Assembly: GCA_902826305.1 (NCBI GenBank)
Contig: CADEEH010000031.1
Coordinates: forward strand, 1-42,347
Source: an uncultured Burkholderiales bacterium
Lineage (GTDB): Bacteria > Pseudomonadota > Gammaproteobacteria > Burkholderiales > Burkholderiaceae_E
Reading direction: 5' to 3'
Length of the DNA stretch: 42,347 nucleotides
In this document: one piece after another, positions 8,421 to 16,956 of the stretch
Layout of the letters: each line of letters starts with the position of its first letter
Numbering within the stretch: the first letter of the stretch is position 1
Translations under genes and position numbers: made by a program
The notes under the pieces: generated by a model
Database searches by the model: none
The model's input: the letters and a program-made list of their open reading frames with translations, nothing else
What the model was told of the DNA's origin: nothing

Positions 8421-11141
8421 ATGGGTTGGACTCGTGTCGTCGACCGCTGGCGGCGTCCGCGCGGCGGGCCCGGCTGGCCGCTGGGCAGCGCGGCGGTGAT
8501 CGGGACGCTGCTGGTGCAGTGGCCCGCGCAACTGCCGACCCGATCGACATCGACGCTGCTGCTGGCGGCAGCCGTCGTGCCGCTGCTCGTCGCGCTCGCG
8601 ATCCGTCGCTGGCGGCATCGGTCGTGCTGGCTCGCGGTGGTGATGCTCGCCTTCGGTTCGGCCGGCCTGCGCGCCCACGATGCACTGTCGCGGCGGCCGG
8701 CCGTCGCGCTCGATGGCCGCGAGCTGATTGCCACCGGTGCCGTCCGTTCGATGATCCAGGAGGCCGACCACGGCGTGCGCTTCCGTTTTCGCGTCGACCA
8801 CTGCGTCTGGGCCGATGCCGCGATCGACCGGCCGTGCCCGGCACCACTCGACGTGTCGGCTGCCTGGCACCTGCGCTTCGATCACACGCCCGCGGCGCTC
8901 GGGGCGGCGCCGGCACCGGGTGAACGCTGGCGCCTGGTGCTCCGGCTGCGCAGCGTGCTGGCGAAGATCAATCCGGCCGGCGCCGATGCCGAACTGATCG
9001 CGCTGGAGCAGGGGATCGATGCGCTGGCCACGGTGCGCGCCGACCGGGCCAACCGTCGTCTCGACGGCGACGGCCCATGGCTCGAGACGATCGTCGAGCG
9101 GTTGCGCAACCGACTCCGTGAGGGAATCCGGCGCGCGACCGAGGACACCCGGCCGGAGATCGCCGGTGTGCTCTCGGCACTGACGATCGGTGAACAGGGC
9201 GCGATTCCGCCGGCCTGGTGGCAACGGTTCAATGCAACCGGGGTCGGGCACCTGATGAGCATCTCGGGCCTGCACATCACGATGATCGCCGCCCTCGGCG
9301 GCACACTGGCCGGCGCGGCATGGCGATGGATCGCGCGCGGCACCGGACGGCATGCCGCGATGGCCGCGCTGCTGTTGCGTTGTCCGCGCCAGCATCTGCG
9401 CTGGGCGGTGGCGATCGTCTGTGCATTCGGCTATTCCGCGATCGCCGGCTGGGGCATTCCGGCGCAGCGGACCTGCTGGATGGTCGCGGTCGCCGGCTGG
9501 GTCGTGCTCGGCGGTCGTACACGCTCGATGACATCGGCACTCTGGCTGGCGGCGGCGATTGTTGTCGCCTCGGACCCCTGGGCGGTCTGGTCACCCGGGT
9601 TCTGGCTGTCGTTTGGTGCGGTGGCCGCGATCGTGCGACTCGGCGCGGCCAGTGCGATGCCGGTGCACGGGCCGGCCGCGGCGCCACCCCGCGCGAAGCG
9701 AGGTGATGTCGACACCCCCGCCGGATCGCCGAACGCTTTCGCGCGCTGGGCGCGATGGCGCGACCGCCTGCGACGCCCGCTGGTCGAGGCGGCCGCGACC
9801 CAGTGGGCGGCCAGCGTCGCCTTGTTGCCCCTCGGCGTGTGGTTCTTCTCGTCGATATCGATCGTCGGGCCGCTGGCGAACCTGGTCGCGATCCCGCTGG
9901 TCTCGGCGATCGTCACGCCGATGGCGCTGGCCGGCGCCGGTGCCTCGCTCGTGTGTGATGTGTGTGCGGCATTCGTGATGCAGGCGCCGATCGGCGCGAC
10001 CGACCTGCTGCTGCAGTGGCTGCAATGGCTGGATCGGTGGCCCGCCGCCGCCGTCACCGTGCCGAGGCCGTCGATCCCGACGCTGCTGCTCGGTGTCGCC
10101 GGTGCCTTCGTGCTGCTCGCGCCGTGGCCGTGGCCCGGGCGCGCGATCGCGGCTTCGGCATTGCTGCCGCTGCTGCTGACGCCGGTGGACACGCCGCCGC
10201 CCGGTACGCTGCGGATCACCGCGTTCGACGTCGGGCAGGGCATGGCCGTGCTCGTCGAGACGTCGCGACGGCGCCTGCTGTACGACACCGGGCCGCGCTA
10301 CGGATCGCAGTCGGATGCGGGCCTGCAGGTCATCCTGCCGTACCTTCGCTCGCGCGGGATCAGCCATCTGGACCTGCTGGTGGTCTCACACGCCGACAAC
10401 GATCATGCCGCCGGCGCCGCGTCGATCGTCGAACGGATCGGTGTCGGCCGGATCGCCAGCTCGCTGGTCGACGGCCATCCGCTGACGCGGGCGGGACCGC
10501 CGGCCGAGCCGTGTGTTCGCGGGCTCGGCTGGCAGTGGGACGATGCGGTCTTCACCTGGCTGCATCCGGGACTCGAACACGACGGTGTCACACGCGCGGC
10601 CGCGAACGCGCGAAGTTGTGTGCTGCGGATCGAGACCCCGGGCGGCAGCGTGCTGCTGGCCGGTGACGTGCAGCACGCTGACGAACGCCGGATGTTGTCG
10701 GCGCTCGAACCGGAGCGGCTGCAGGCCGATCTGCTGCTGGTGCCGAACCATGGCAGCAATGCGTCGAGCAGTGCCGCTTTCCTCGATGCGGTCGCACCGC
10801 GGATCGCGATCATCCAGGCCGGTTATCGCAACCGCTATCGTCATCCGCATCCGAAGGTGCTCGAGCGGCTGGCCGCGCGCGGTATCGACGTGTTGCGCAC
10901 CGACCGGCACGGTGCGGTCCGGGTCGAACTCGAGGCGGGCCGCTCGCCGCGTGTGCACCGGATGCGGATCGACGAGTCCGCACACTGGCGCGTGCGGATC
11001 GAAGGCGACCAGGATCCGCTGCCGCTCATCGATTCCGATCGGGGCGAAACCGCCGCGGATCGGCACGGCGACGCCGGTGCGGTCGCGGCACCGGCCGACG
11101 GCCACACCAGCGCGGAGCGGCCACGCTCGACGGACGAATGA
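8421..11141 (+). CDS. comEC: ComEC/Rec2 family DNA uptake channel protein
   Basis: Inner-membrane channel through which single-stranded DNA enters during natural transformation. The product is 906 residues. N-terminal hydrophobic segments and a DUF4131-like soluble region occupy about 1-240. The Competence domain, with many membrane helices, occupies about 250-560 and begins with the characteristic GVGHLMSISGLHITMIAALGG. A metallo-beta-lactamase-fold domain (about 595-850) opens with ITAFDVGQGMAVLVE and carries SHADNDHAAGA and LLVPNHGSNASSS. A charged loop near residue 415-435 (PRAKRGDVDTPAGS) looks like a small lineage-specific insert. No strong Shine-Dalgarno precedes the ATG. Its presence suggests competence, but no type IV pilus or comEA gene is in view. 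Confidence 0.94.
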   Translation: MGWTRVVDRWRRPRGGPGWPLGSAAVIGTLLVQWPAQLPTRSTSTLLLAAAVVPLLVALAIRRWRHRSCWLAVVMLAFGSAGLRAHDALSRRPAVALDGRELIATGAVRSMIQEADHGVRFRFRVDHCVWADAAIDRPCPAPLDVSAAWHLRFDHTPAALGAAPAPGERWRLVLRLRSVLAKINPAGADAELIALEQGIDALATVRADRANRRLDGDGPWLETIVERLRNRLREGIRRATEDTRPEIAGVLSALTIGEQGAIPPAWWQRFNATGVGHLMSISGLHITMIAALGGTLAGAAWRWIARGTGRHAAMAALLLRCPRQHLRWAVAIVCAFGYSAIAGWGIPAQRTCWMVAVAGWVVLGGRTRSMTSALWLAAAIVVASDPWAVWSPGFWLSFGAVAAIVRLGAASAMPVHGPAAAPPRAKRGDVDTPAGSPNAFARWARWRDRLRRPLVEAAATQWAASVALLPLGVWFFSSISIVGPLANLVAIPLVSAIVTPMALAGAGASLVCDVCAAFVMQAPIGATDLLLQWLQWLDRWPAAAVTVPRPSIPTLLLGVAGAFVLLAPWPWPGRAIAASALLPLLLTPVDTPPPGTLRITAFDVGQGMAVLVETSRRRLLYDTGPRYGSQSDAGLQVILPYLRSRGISHLDLLVVSHADNDHAAGAASIVERIGVGRIASSLVDGHPLTRAGPPAEPCVRGLGWQWDDAVFTWLHPGLEHDGVTRAAANARSCVLRIETPGGSVLLAGDVQHADERRMLSALEPERLQADLLLVPNHGSNASSSAAFLDAVAPRIAIIQAGYRNRYRHPHPKVLERLAARGIDVLRTDRHGAVRVELEAGRSPRVHRMRIDESAHWRVRIEGDQDPLPLIDSDRGETAADRHGDAGAVAAPADGHTSAERPRSTDE

Positions 11142-11198
11142 CCGGCGCACCGGGCACCGGTCAGCGTCGGAGCCGGATTGATCAGCGGCTGGACACGT

Positions 11199-11981
11199 TC
11201 ACTGCGCCGTCCAGCCGCCATCCATCGAATACGCCGAGCCCCGGACCTGTGCGGCGCCTTCCGAGCACAGGAAACTCGCCAGTGCGCCGAGCTGCTCGGT
11301 GGTCACGAACTCCAGCGACGGCTGCTTCTCGCCGAGCAGCGCGACCTTCGCCTCCTGCGGCGACTGCTTGTGCTGTTCGGCGCGGGCGTCGATCTGCTTC
11401 TGCACCAGCGGTGTCAGCACCCAGCCCGGGCAGATCGCGTTGCAGGTGACACCGGTGCGGGCCGTCTCCAGCGCCACCGCCTTGGTCAGCCCGAGCACGC
11501 CGTGTTTGGCCGCGACATAGGCGGACTTCTCGGCCGAGGCGACCAGGCCGTGCGCCGAGGCGATGTTGATGATCCGGCCCCAGTTGCGCTCGCGCATCTT
11601 CGGCAGCGCGCAGCGGATCGCGTGGAACACCGCCGACAGGTTGATCGCGATCACCGCGTCCCAGCGCTCGACAGGGAACTTGTCGACCGGCGCGACATGC
11701 TGGATGCCCGCGTTGTTGACCAGGATGTCGACCGCACCGAAGCGTTTCTCGGCATCGCGGACCATCTGCTCGATCGCGGCCGGCTTGGACATGTCGGCGC
11801 CGTCGTAGGCGACCTCCACGCCGAACTCGGCGGCCAGCGCCGCGCGCAGCTTGTCGATCTCGCCGGCGTCGCCGAAGCCGTTGAGCACCAAGTTGGCGCC
11901 ATCGGCGGCGAGTGCGCGTGCGATCCCCAGGCCGATGCCGCTGGTCGAACCCGTCACCAGTGCCAGCTTGCCCTTGATCAT
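11199..11981 (-). CDS. bdhA: 3-Hydroxybutyrate dehydrogenase (SDR family)
   Basis: NAD-dependent short-chain dehydrogenase that interconverts (R)-3-hydroxybutyrate and acetoacetate in poly-3-hydroxybutyrate or ketone-body metabolism. The length of 260 residues is exactly that of bacterial BDH. The cofactor motif is TGSTSGIG (10-17), the structural motif is NNAG (89-92), and the catalytic residues are Ser142, Tyr155 and Lys159 (ASAHGLVASAEKSAYVAAKHG region). The BDH-typical PGWVLTPLVQKQI and C-terminal YSMDGGWTAQ are present. ATG 11981 has GGGAGG 5 nt upstream, so the longer frame is rejected. It is convergent with comEC and divergent from an alpha/beta hydrolase. Confidence 0.95.
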   Translation of the reverse strand: MIKGKLALVTGSTSGIGLGIARALAADGANLVLNGFGDAGEIDKLRAALAAEFGVEVAYDGADMSKPAAIEQMVRDAEKRFGAVDILVNNAGIQHVAPVDKFPVERWDAVIAINLSAVFHAIRCALPKMRERNWGRIINIASAHGLVASAEKSAYVAAKHGVLGLTKAVALETARTGVTCNAICPGWVLTPLVQKQIDARAEQHKQSPQEAKVALLGEKQPSLEFVTTEQLGALASFLCSEGAAQVRGSAYSMDGGWTAQ

Positions 11982-12025
11982 CGGAACCTCCCGTTCACAG
12001 GCTGATAAGATGCGGACCATTGTAA

Positions 12026-12042
12026 TCGTCGCATTGTGACGA
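12026..12042. promoter_or_regulatory. Near-palindromic candidate operator between bdhA and hydrolase gene
   Basis: TCGTCGCA-T-TGTGACGA: 8-bp arms matching at 7 positions around one central base. It lies in the 77-bp divergent intergenic region, 44 nt from the bdhA start and 16 nt from the hydrolase start. This is the position and symmetry expected of a dimeric repressor site, but no regulator gene is adjacent. Confidence 0.4.
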
Positions 12043-12058
12043 CGGCCGGAACTCACCG

Positions 12059-12949
12059 ATGCCTGCAACCGAACGCGAACCCCGCCTGAGAAGTGTTACC
12101 TGCGCGAGCCCGCGCGGCCTGCACCGGATCGCCTACACCGAGTGGCTGCCCCCGGGTGTGCCGGCGGCGGCGACACGCACCGTGATCTGTGTGCATGGCC
12201 TGACCCGCAACAGCCGCGACTTCGACGTGCTCGCCGCGCGACTGTCGGGTGAACTCGGCCTGCGGGTGATCTGCCCGGACATGCTCGGTCGCGGCCGTTC
12301 GGACCGTGCGACCGATCCGGTCTCGCAGTACACGATCCCGCAGTACATCGCCGACTGTGTGACGCTGGTCGCGCGCACCGATGCGGAGGCGGTCGACTGG
12401 GTCGGCACGTCGATGGGTGGGCTGATCGGGCTCGCGCTCGCGTCGTTGCCCGGCACGCCGATCGCTCGGCTGGTGCTCAACGACATCGGCCCGGTGGTGG
12501 GTGAGGCGGGTCGCGCCCGGATCGGCACCGCGGTGATGGAGGAATCCCCGCGCTTCGACGACTTCGCGGCCGGCGAAAAGGTCCTGCGCGGTCGGATGGG
12601 GGAGTTCGGGCAGCACACCGACGAGCAGTTCCGCTACCTGTCGCGGCACTATGTCGTCCAGCGCGACGGTCAGTGGACGTTCCACTACGATCCGCAGGTG
12701 GCCGCCACCTATCGCGCGGCACTCGGCACGCCGATGCCGCCGCTGTGGGCGATGTACGACGCGATCAAGGCGCCGACACTGGTGGTGCGCGGCGCGGAGT
12801 CGGACATCCTGACCCATGCCGACGCGCAGCTGATGACCCAGCGCGGGCCGCGCGCCGAACTGGTCGAGATCCCGGGTGTCGGCCACGCGCCGACACTGAT
12901 CGCCGACGAGCAGGTCGAGCCGATCCTCGCCTTCCTCGCCCGCCGCTGA
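12059..12949 (+). CDS. Alpha/beta-fold hydrolase
   Basis: A 296-residue alpha/beta hydrolase. The oxyanion-hole region is VHGLTRN (45-51), the nucleophile elbow is GTSMGG (Ser118), the likely acid is the Asp in RGAESDIL, and the catalytic His is in PGVGHAPTL. No signal peptide is seen. The cap segment (ESPRFDDFAAGEKVLRGRMGEFG) is of the kind seen in ester, lactone or C-C bond hydrolases. The substrate cannot be assigned. The gene is divergent from 3-hydroxybutyrate dehydrogenase, so a role with short hydroxyacid esters is possible but is inference only. The start at 12059 has a weak GGAA upstream. Confidence 0.85.
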   Translation: MPATEREPRLRSVTCASPRGLHRIAYTEWLPPGVPAAATRTVICVHGLTRNSRDFDVLAARLSGELGLRVICPDMLGRGRSDRATDPVSQYTIPQYIADCVTLVARTDAEAVDWVGTSMGGLIGLALASLPGTPIARLVLNDIGPVVGEAGRARIGTAVMEESPRFDDFAAGEKVLRGRMGEFGQHTDEQFRYLSRHYVVQRDGQWTFHYDPQVAATYRAALGTPMPPLWAMYDAIKAPTLVVRGAESDILTHADAQLMTQRGPRAELVEIPGVGHAPTLIADEQVEPILAFLARR

Positions 12950-12968
12950 CACGAGCCGGGCCGACGGA

Positions 12969-12984
12969 GCTGCCGATCGGCAGC
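12969..12984. other. 16-bp perfect palindrome between convergent genes
   Basis: GCTGCCGATCGGCAGC sits in the 66-bp gap between the convergent hydrolase and Fe(III)-binding-protein genes. It could fold into a short hairpin in either transcript and act as a weak bidirectional terminator, though no T-tract follows. Confidence 0.3.
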
Positions 12985-13015
12985 CCCGATCACGCACTGC
13001 GGCGCCCGGTCGATC

Positions 13016-14071
13016 TCAGCGCCAGCCGGCCCGGTCGATGATCTTCGACGCGGTGATCTGCGCGCGCCCGATCGATGCAATCGACAGCGTGTCGGCCTTG
13101 AACGGCCCGAGTTCGTCGAGCACCGGATTTTTCGTCACCGCGGTCTTGACCACCGGCCATTCGTTGTTGCCGTCGGCCAGGTAGACCTGTGCCGAGTCGC
13201 TGGCCAGGTACTCGAGGAACTTGATCGCCGCTTCGCGATGCGGCGCGTTCTTCGTGACGCCGCCACCGGACACGTTGACATGGGTGCCCCAGCTCTTCTG
13301 GTTCGGCCAGACGATGCCGATCGACGCCATCGCCTGCTTGTCTTCCGCCTTGTCGGATCGCATCACGCGGACCAGGTAATAGCTGTTGGTCAGCGCCACG
13401 CCGCATTCACCGACCGCGACCGCCTTGATCTGGTCGGTGTCGCCGCCGCGCGGCGGCCGCGCGAAGTTGCCGACGACACCCCGCGCCCACTGCTCGGCAC
13501 CGGCCTCGCCGAGGTGCTCGGACATCGCGCCGATCAGCGACAGCATGTACGGATGGGCGCCTGAGCGGGTGCAGACCTGGCCCTTCAGTGACGGCTTGGC
13601 GAGATCCTCGTAGTCGCGCACGTCGTCGGCCTTCAGCTTGTTCTTGTTGTAGACGATGATCCGTGCACGCGTCGAGAAGCCGTACCACTCGCTGCCCTGG
13701 CCGTCGTCCTTGCCGCGCAGATGCGTCGGGATGCGCGCGTCGAGCAGCGCCGACTTGACCGGTTGGAACAGGCCGTCGATCTGCGCCTTCCACAGGCGGG
13801 CGGCATCGACCAGCAGCAGCACGTCGGCGGGACTGCGCGCGCCTTCGGTGCGAAGCCGTTCGAGCAGCGGTTCGTCACCGGCCTCGATCCGGTTGATCCT
13901 GATGCCGGTCCTGCGGGTGAAGTCCTGGTAGAGCGCCTCGTCGGTCTGGTAGTGCCGCGCCGAGTACAGGTTCAGCACCTGCTCCTGGGCGGCGGCGGGG
14001 GCCGCCACGGCAACGAACACGCCGGTCAGCGCGGCGCCGAACGCGGCGCGCAGGGAAGCGGGCAGGACCAT
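13016..14071 (-). CDS. Fe(III) ABC transporter periplasmic substrate-binding protein (FbpA/FutA type)
   Basis: Periplasmic ferric-iron-binding protein that delivers Fe3+ to an ABC permease. From ATG 14071 (GGAG 6 nt upstream) it is 351 residues. A signal peptide is cleaved near APAAAQ-EQ, followed by the mature start VLNLYSARHYQTDEALY. The paired tyrosines NSYYLV are the usual iron ligands, and WPNQKSWGTHVNVSGGGVTKNAPH is a typical FutA1/FbpA segment. An upstream in-frame extension to 14152 overlaps the promoter and is rejected. No permease or ATPase gene lies beside it, so it must work with components encoded elsewhere. A Fur-like operator overlaps its -35 region. Confidence 0.92.
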   Translation of the reverse strand: MVLPASLRAAFGAALTGVFVAVAAPAAAQEQVLNLYSARHYQTDEALYQDFTRRTGIRINRIEAGDEPLLERLRTEGARSPADVLLLVDAARLWKAQIDGLFQPVKSALLDARIPTHLRGKDDGQGSEWYGFSTRARIIVYNKNKLKADDVRDYEDLAKPSLKGQVCTRSGAHPYMLSLIGAMSEHLGEAGAEQWARGVVGNFARPPRGGDTDQIKAVAVGECGVALTNSYYLVRVMRSDKAEDKQAMASIGIVWPNQKSWGTHVNVSGGGVTKNAPHREAAIKFLEYLASDSAQVYLADGNNEWPVVKTAVTKNPVLDELGPFKADTLSIASIGRAQITASKIIDRAGWR

Positions 14072-14106
14072 CGAGGGCTCCGGTCGAATGGATGAGGATG
14101 TGATCG

Positions 14107-14135
14107 ACTGTACCGGTTGTCGCATCAAGATGCAA
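14107..14135 (-). promoter_or_regulatory. Putative promoter of the Fe(III)-binding-protein gene
   Basis: On the minus strand TTGCAT (14135-14130) and TACAGT (14112-14107) are separated by 17 nt. Transcription would start near 14100, giving a leader of about 30 nt. The -35 hexamer lies within the Fur-like repeat array. Confidence 0.5.
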
Positions 14136-14156
14136 ATGGGAAGGATTCGCATTGCG
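14132..14156. promoter_or_regulatory. Fur-type iron box
   Basis: A hexamer array of the 6-6-1-6-6 Fur pattern: GCAAAT, GGGAAG, G, ATTCGC, ATTGCG. The core AATGGGAAGGATTCGCATT resembles proteobacterial Fur boxes, and ATTCGCATTGCGAAT (14145-14159) is a perfect 7-1-7 palindrome. It overlaps the -35 of an iron-binding-protein gene, so repression by iron-loaded Fur is expected. Confidence 0.7.
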
Positions 14157-14228
14157 AATTGTCAAGACGAGAAGCCGCACGGCGAGGTCCTCGATGCCAC
14201 GGCGGTCGCGAGCGGACTGGCCGCGCCG

Positions 14229-14762
14229 TCACTGCGACGCGTCAGCCGCCTCGCGCAGCGATCGTGTGGTCAGCAGCCGGCGCCCGCCGTCGAACCGGGT
14301 CGCCCAATAACCCGTGCCGAGGCGCTCCAGCCGGACCTTGCCGCCGGTGCGCGGGGCGTGCACGAAGCGGTCGTCACCGACGAAGATGCCGACATGGGAA
14401 TACGGCCGGCCCGAGGTGTTGAAGAACACCAGGTCACCCGGTTCGAGCCATTGCGACGGGACCGTGGCACCGCGCCGCTGCTGCTCCTCGGCCCGGCGCG
14501 GGAGCTGGATGTCGGCGGCATTCATGAACACGAGCCGCACCAGGCCGCTGCAATCGAGGCCGGTGTCGACCGTCGATCCTCCCCAGCGGTAGTCGACCCC
14601 GATCAGCGACATCGCGCGCAGCACCACCTCGGAGGCTCGTGCCGGGTCCGGCGGTGGCGGTCGCGGCCCGACCGGGGTCGGCGGCGCGACCGCGCAACCG
14701 GCCAGGGTCGCTGCGACCATGACCAGCATGGCCCGGCGCGTGGGATCTTCGGGTGCGCTCAG
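14229..14762 (-). CDS. NlpC/P60 family cell-wall peptidase, probable lipoprotein
   Basis: Cysteine peptidase domain that cleaves peptidoglycan stem or cross-link peptides. The catalytic Cys is in LDCSGLVRLVF and the His in SPYSHVGIFVG-like context (RPYSHVGIFVGDDRFVHA). Proline-rich residues after the N-terminus form a linker. The start is ambiguous. ATG 14729 would give 166 residues with a signal lacking basic residues. A CTG at 14762 has an excellent GGAGG 7 nt upstream and yields MSAPEDPTRRAMLVMVAATLAGC, a textbook lipoprotein signal with Arg-Arg and an LAGC lipobox (177 residues). The latter is preferred. Upstream extension beyond this is Arg-rich non-native sequence. The gene is followed by the Fe(III)-binding-protein gene, which has its own promoter. 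Confidence 0.85.
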   Translation of the reverse strand: MSAPEDPTRRAMLVMVAATLAGCAVAPPTPVGPRPPPPDPARASEVVLRAMSLIGVDYRWGGSTVDTGLDCSGLVRLVFMNAADIQLPRRAEEQQRRGATVPSQWLEPGDLVFFNTSGRPYSHVGIFVGDDRFVHAPRTGGKVRLERLGTGYWATRFDGGRRLLTTRSLREAADASQ

Positions 14763-14955
14763 CGGTGGTCCTCCGGACGAAATCGGGGGAGCGGACGGCC
14801 CTCGGCCCGATGCTAACGTGATCCGCGCCCGATCCGCGCAGGATCCGCACCGATCGGCGGGGGCACGAGCCGCGGCGTGGCCTGCATGCAACCCGGCACG
14901 ACACCCGGCGGCCCGGGATCTTCGTCGACCCCGAGCACCCGGGTGATGGGGTCGT

Positions 14956-14989
14956 CCAGTAAGCACCCAGTAAGTGCGAGCCGTAGAAT
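14956..14989 (+). promoter_or_regulatory. Tandem CCAGTAAG activator-like repeat and -10 of prpE
   Basis: CCAGTAAG occurs twice (14956-14963 and 14967-14974) with an 11-nt period, one helical turn apart. TAGAAT (14984-14989), a good -10, begins 9 nt after the second copy. The repeat replaces a recognisable -35, as at activator-dependent promoters. The acs promoter has the same layout with GTAAG repeats. Confidence 0.55.
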
Positions 14990-15043
14990 CGCGCTGAAAC
15001 GCAGCGATCCGGACAGATCGCAAACATCCCGTGAGGAGAGGTG

Positions 15044-16939
15044 ATGAGCACATACGCCGATTTCCATCGCCGGTCGATCGACGACCGTGAGGGTTTCTGG
15101 GCCGAACAGGCCGGGCTGATCCACTGGGAGACCCCGTTCACGCAGGTGCTCGACTATTCGAAGCCGCCCTTCGTGCGCTGGTTCGTCGGCGGCCGCACCA
15201 ACCTGTGTTACAACGCGGTCGATCGTCACCTGGCGACGCAGGCCGACAAGGCGGCGCTGATCTTCGTCTCCACCGAGACCAACGAGGAGATCACCTACAC
15301 GTTCGCTCAGCTCGACCGCGAGGTGCAGCGGATGGCGGCGATCATGGTGGCGCAGGGAGTCGGTCGCGGTGACCGCGTGCTGCTGTACCTGCCGATGATT
15401 CCGCAGGCGGCCTTCGCGATGCTCGCCTGCGCCCGGATCGGGGCGATCCACTCGGTGGTGTTCGGCGGCTTCGCGTCGCACAGCCTCGCCTCGCGGATCG
15501 AGGACGCGACCCCGAAGCTGATCGTCAGCGCCGACGGCGGCTCGCGTGGCGGCAAGGTCGTGCCGTACAAGCCGCTGCTCGACGAAGGCATCCGGCTGTC
15601 CGCGCACAAGCCCGGCAAGGTGCTGATGATCGACCGCGGCCTGACGAAGTTCGATCGGGTCGAGGGCCGTGACGTCGACTACGCGCAGCTGCGCGAGAAA
15701 CACCTCGATGCGAAGGTGCCGGTCACCTGGCTCGAGAGCAACGAGATCAGCTACACGCTGTACACCTCGGGCACCACCGGCAAGCCGAAGGGGGTGCAGC
15801 GCGACGTCGGCGGTTATGCGGTCGCGCTGGCCGCCTCGATCAAGCACATCTTCTGCGGCAACGCCGGCGAGACCTACTTCTCGACCAGCGACATCGGCTG
15901 GGTGGTCGGGCACTCGTACATCATCTACGGCCCGCTGATCGCCGGCATGGCGACGATCATGTACGAAGGCACGCCGGTGCGACCCGACGCGGGCATCCTC
16001 TGGCATCTGGTCGAGAAGTACAAGGTCACCGTGATGTTCTCGGCGCCGACCGCGATCCGCGTGCTGAAGAAGCAGGATCCGGCGTTCCTCACCAAGTACG
16101 ACACGTCGTCGCTGCGGGCGCTGTTCCTCGCCGGCGAGCCGCTGGACGAGCCGACCGCACGCTGGATCTCCGAGGGGCTGGGCCGCCCGATCGTCGACAA
16201 CTACTGGCAGACCGAGACCGGCTGGCCGATCCTTTCGGTCGCCCACGGGGTCGAGAAGACGCCGACGCGTTTCGGCAGTCCCGGCATGCCGATGTACGGC
16301 TACGACGTGCGCTTGCTGCACGAGGCGACCGGTGAGGAGGTCGGCGCCAACGAGAAGGGTGTGGTCGCGATCATGCCGCCGCTGCCGCCGGGCTGCCTGC
16401 AGACCGTGTGGGGCGACGACAAGCGTTTCGTCAGCACCTATTTCTCGAGTGTGCCGGGCAAGGTCGCGTATTCGACGTTCGACTGGGGCATCCGCGACAA
16501 CGACGGCTACTACTTCATCCTCGGCCGCACCGACGACGTGATCAACGTCGCCGGCCACCGCCTGGGCACGCGCGAGATCGAGGAATCGATCTCCAGCCAC
16601 AACGCGGTCGCCGAGGTCGCAGTGATCGGCGTGGCCGACCAGCTGAAGGGTCAGGTCGCGGTGGCGTTCGCGGTGCTCAAGGACGCCTCGAGGGCCGCCG
16701 ACCCGGCCGACCGGATGAAACTCGAAGGCGAGATGATGGCGACCGTCGACAAACAGCTCGGCGCGGTCGCGCGGCCGTCGCGGGTGCACTTCGTGACCCT
16801 GCTGCCGAAGACCCGTTCGGGCAAGGTGCTGCGGCGCTCGCTGCAGGCGATCTGCGAGGGTCGTGATCCGGGTGACCTGACGACGATCGAGGATCCGAGC
16901 GCACTCGACCAGGTCAAGACCGCGCTTGCGGGCAAGTAA
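15044..16939 (+). CDS. prpE: Propionate--CoA ligase PrpE
   Basis: AMP-forming acyl-CoA synthetase that converts propionate to propionyl-CoA, feeding the methylcitrate cycle or other C3 routes. The product is 631 residues from ATG 15044; GAGGAG lies 5 nt upstream, and the GTG 3 nt earlier is poorly spaced. The P-loop-like motif is YTSGTTGKPKG (240-250). Other motifs are DNYWQTETGWPI, the hinge region LGRTDDVINVAGHRLGT, and the C-terminal KTRSGKVLRRS, whose lysine is the usual acetylation-regulated residue. N-terminal FYADFHRRSIDDREGFWAEQ-like sequence (YADFHRRSIDDREGFWAEQ) and HWETPFTQVLDYS are typical of PrpE rather than Acs. No prpB/C genes are adjacent. It has its own promoter and a strong downstream hairpin, so it is probably monocistronic. 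Confidence 0.94.
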   Translation: MSTYADFHRRSIDDREGFWAEQAGLIHWETPFTQVLDYSKPPFVRWFVGGRTNLCYNAVDRHLATQADKAALIFVSTETNEEITYTFAQLDREVQRMAAIMVAQGVGRGDRVLLYLPMIPQAAFAMLACARIGAIHSVVFGGFASHSLASRIEDATPKLIVSADGGSRGGKVVPYKPLLDEGIRLSAHKPGKVLMIDRGLTKFDRVEGRDVDYAQLREKHLDAKVPVTWLESNEISYTLYTSGTTGKPKGVQRDVGGYAVALAASIKHIFCGNAGETYFSTSDIGWVVGHSYIIYGPLIAGMATIMYEGTPVRPDAGILWHLVEKYKVTVMFSAPTAIRVLKKQDPAFLTKYDTSSLRALFLAGEPLDEPTARWISEGLGRPIVDNYWQTETGWPILSVAHGVEKTPTRFGSPGMPMYGYDVRLLHEATGEEVGANEKGVVAIMPPLPPGCLQTVWGDDKRFVSTYFSSVPGKVAYSTFDWGIRDNDGYYFILGRTDDVINVAGHRLGTREIEESISSHNAVAEVAVIGVADQLKGQVAVAFAVLKDASRAADPADRMKLEGEMMATVDKQLGAVARPSRVHFVTLLPKTRSGKVLRRSLQAICEGRDPGDLTTIEDPSALDQVKTALAGK

Positions 16940-16956
16940 CGTCGCCCACTCCCGCC

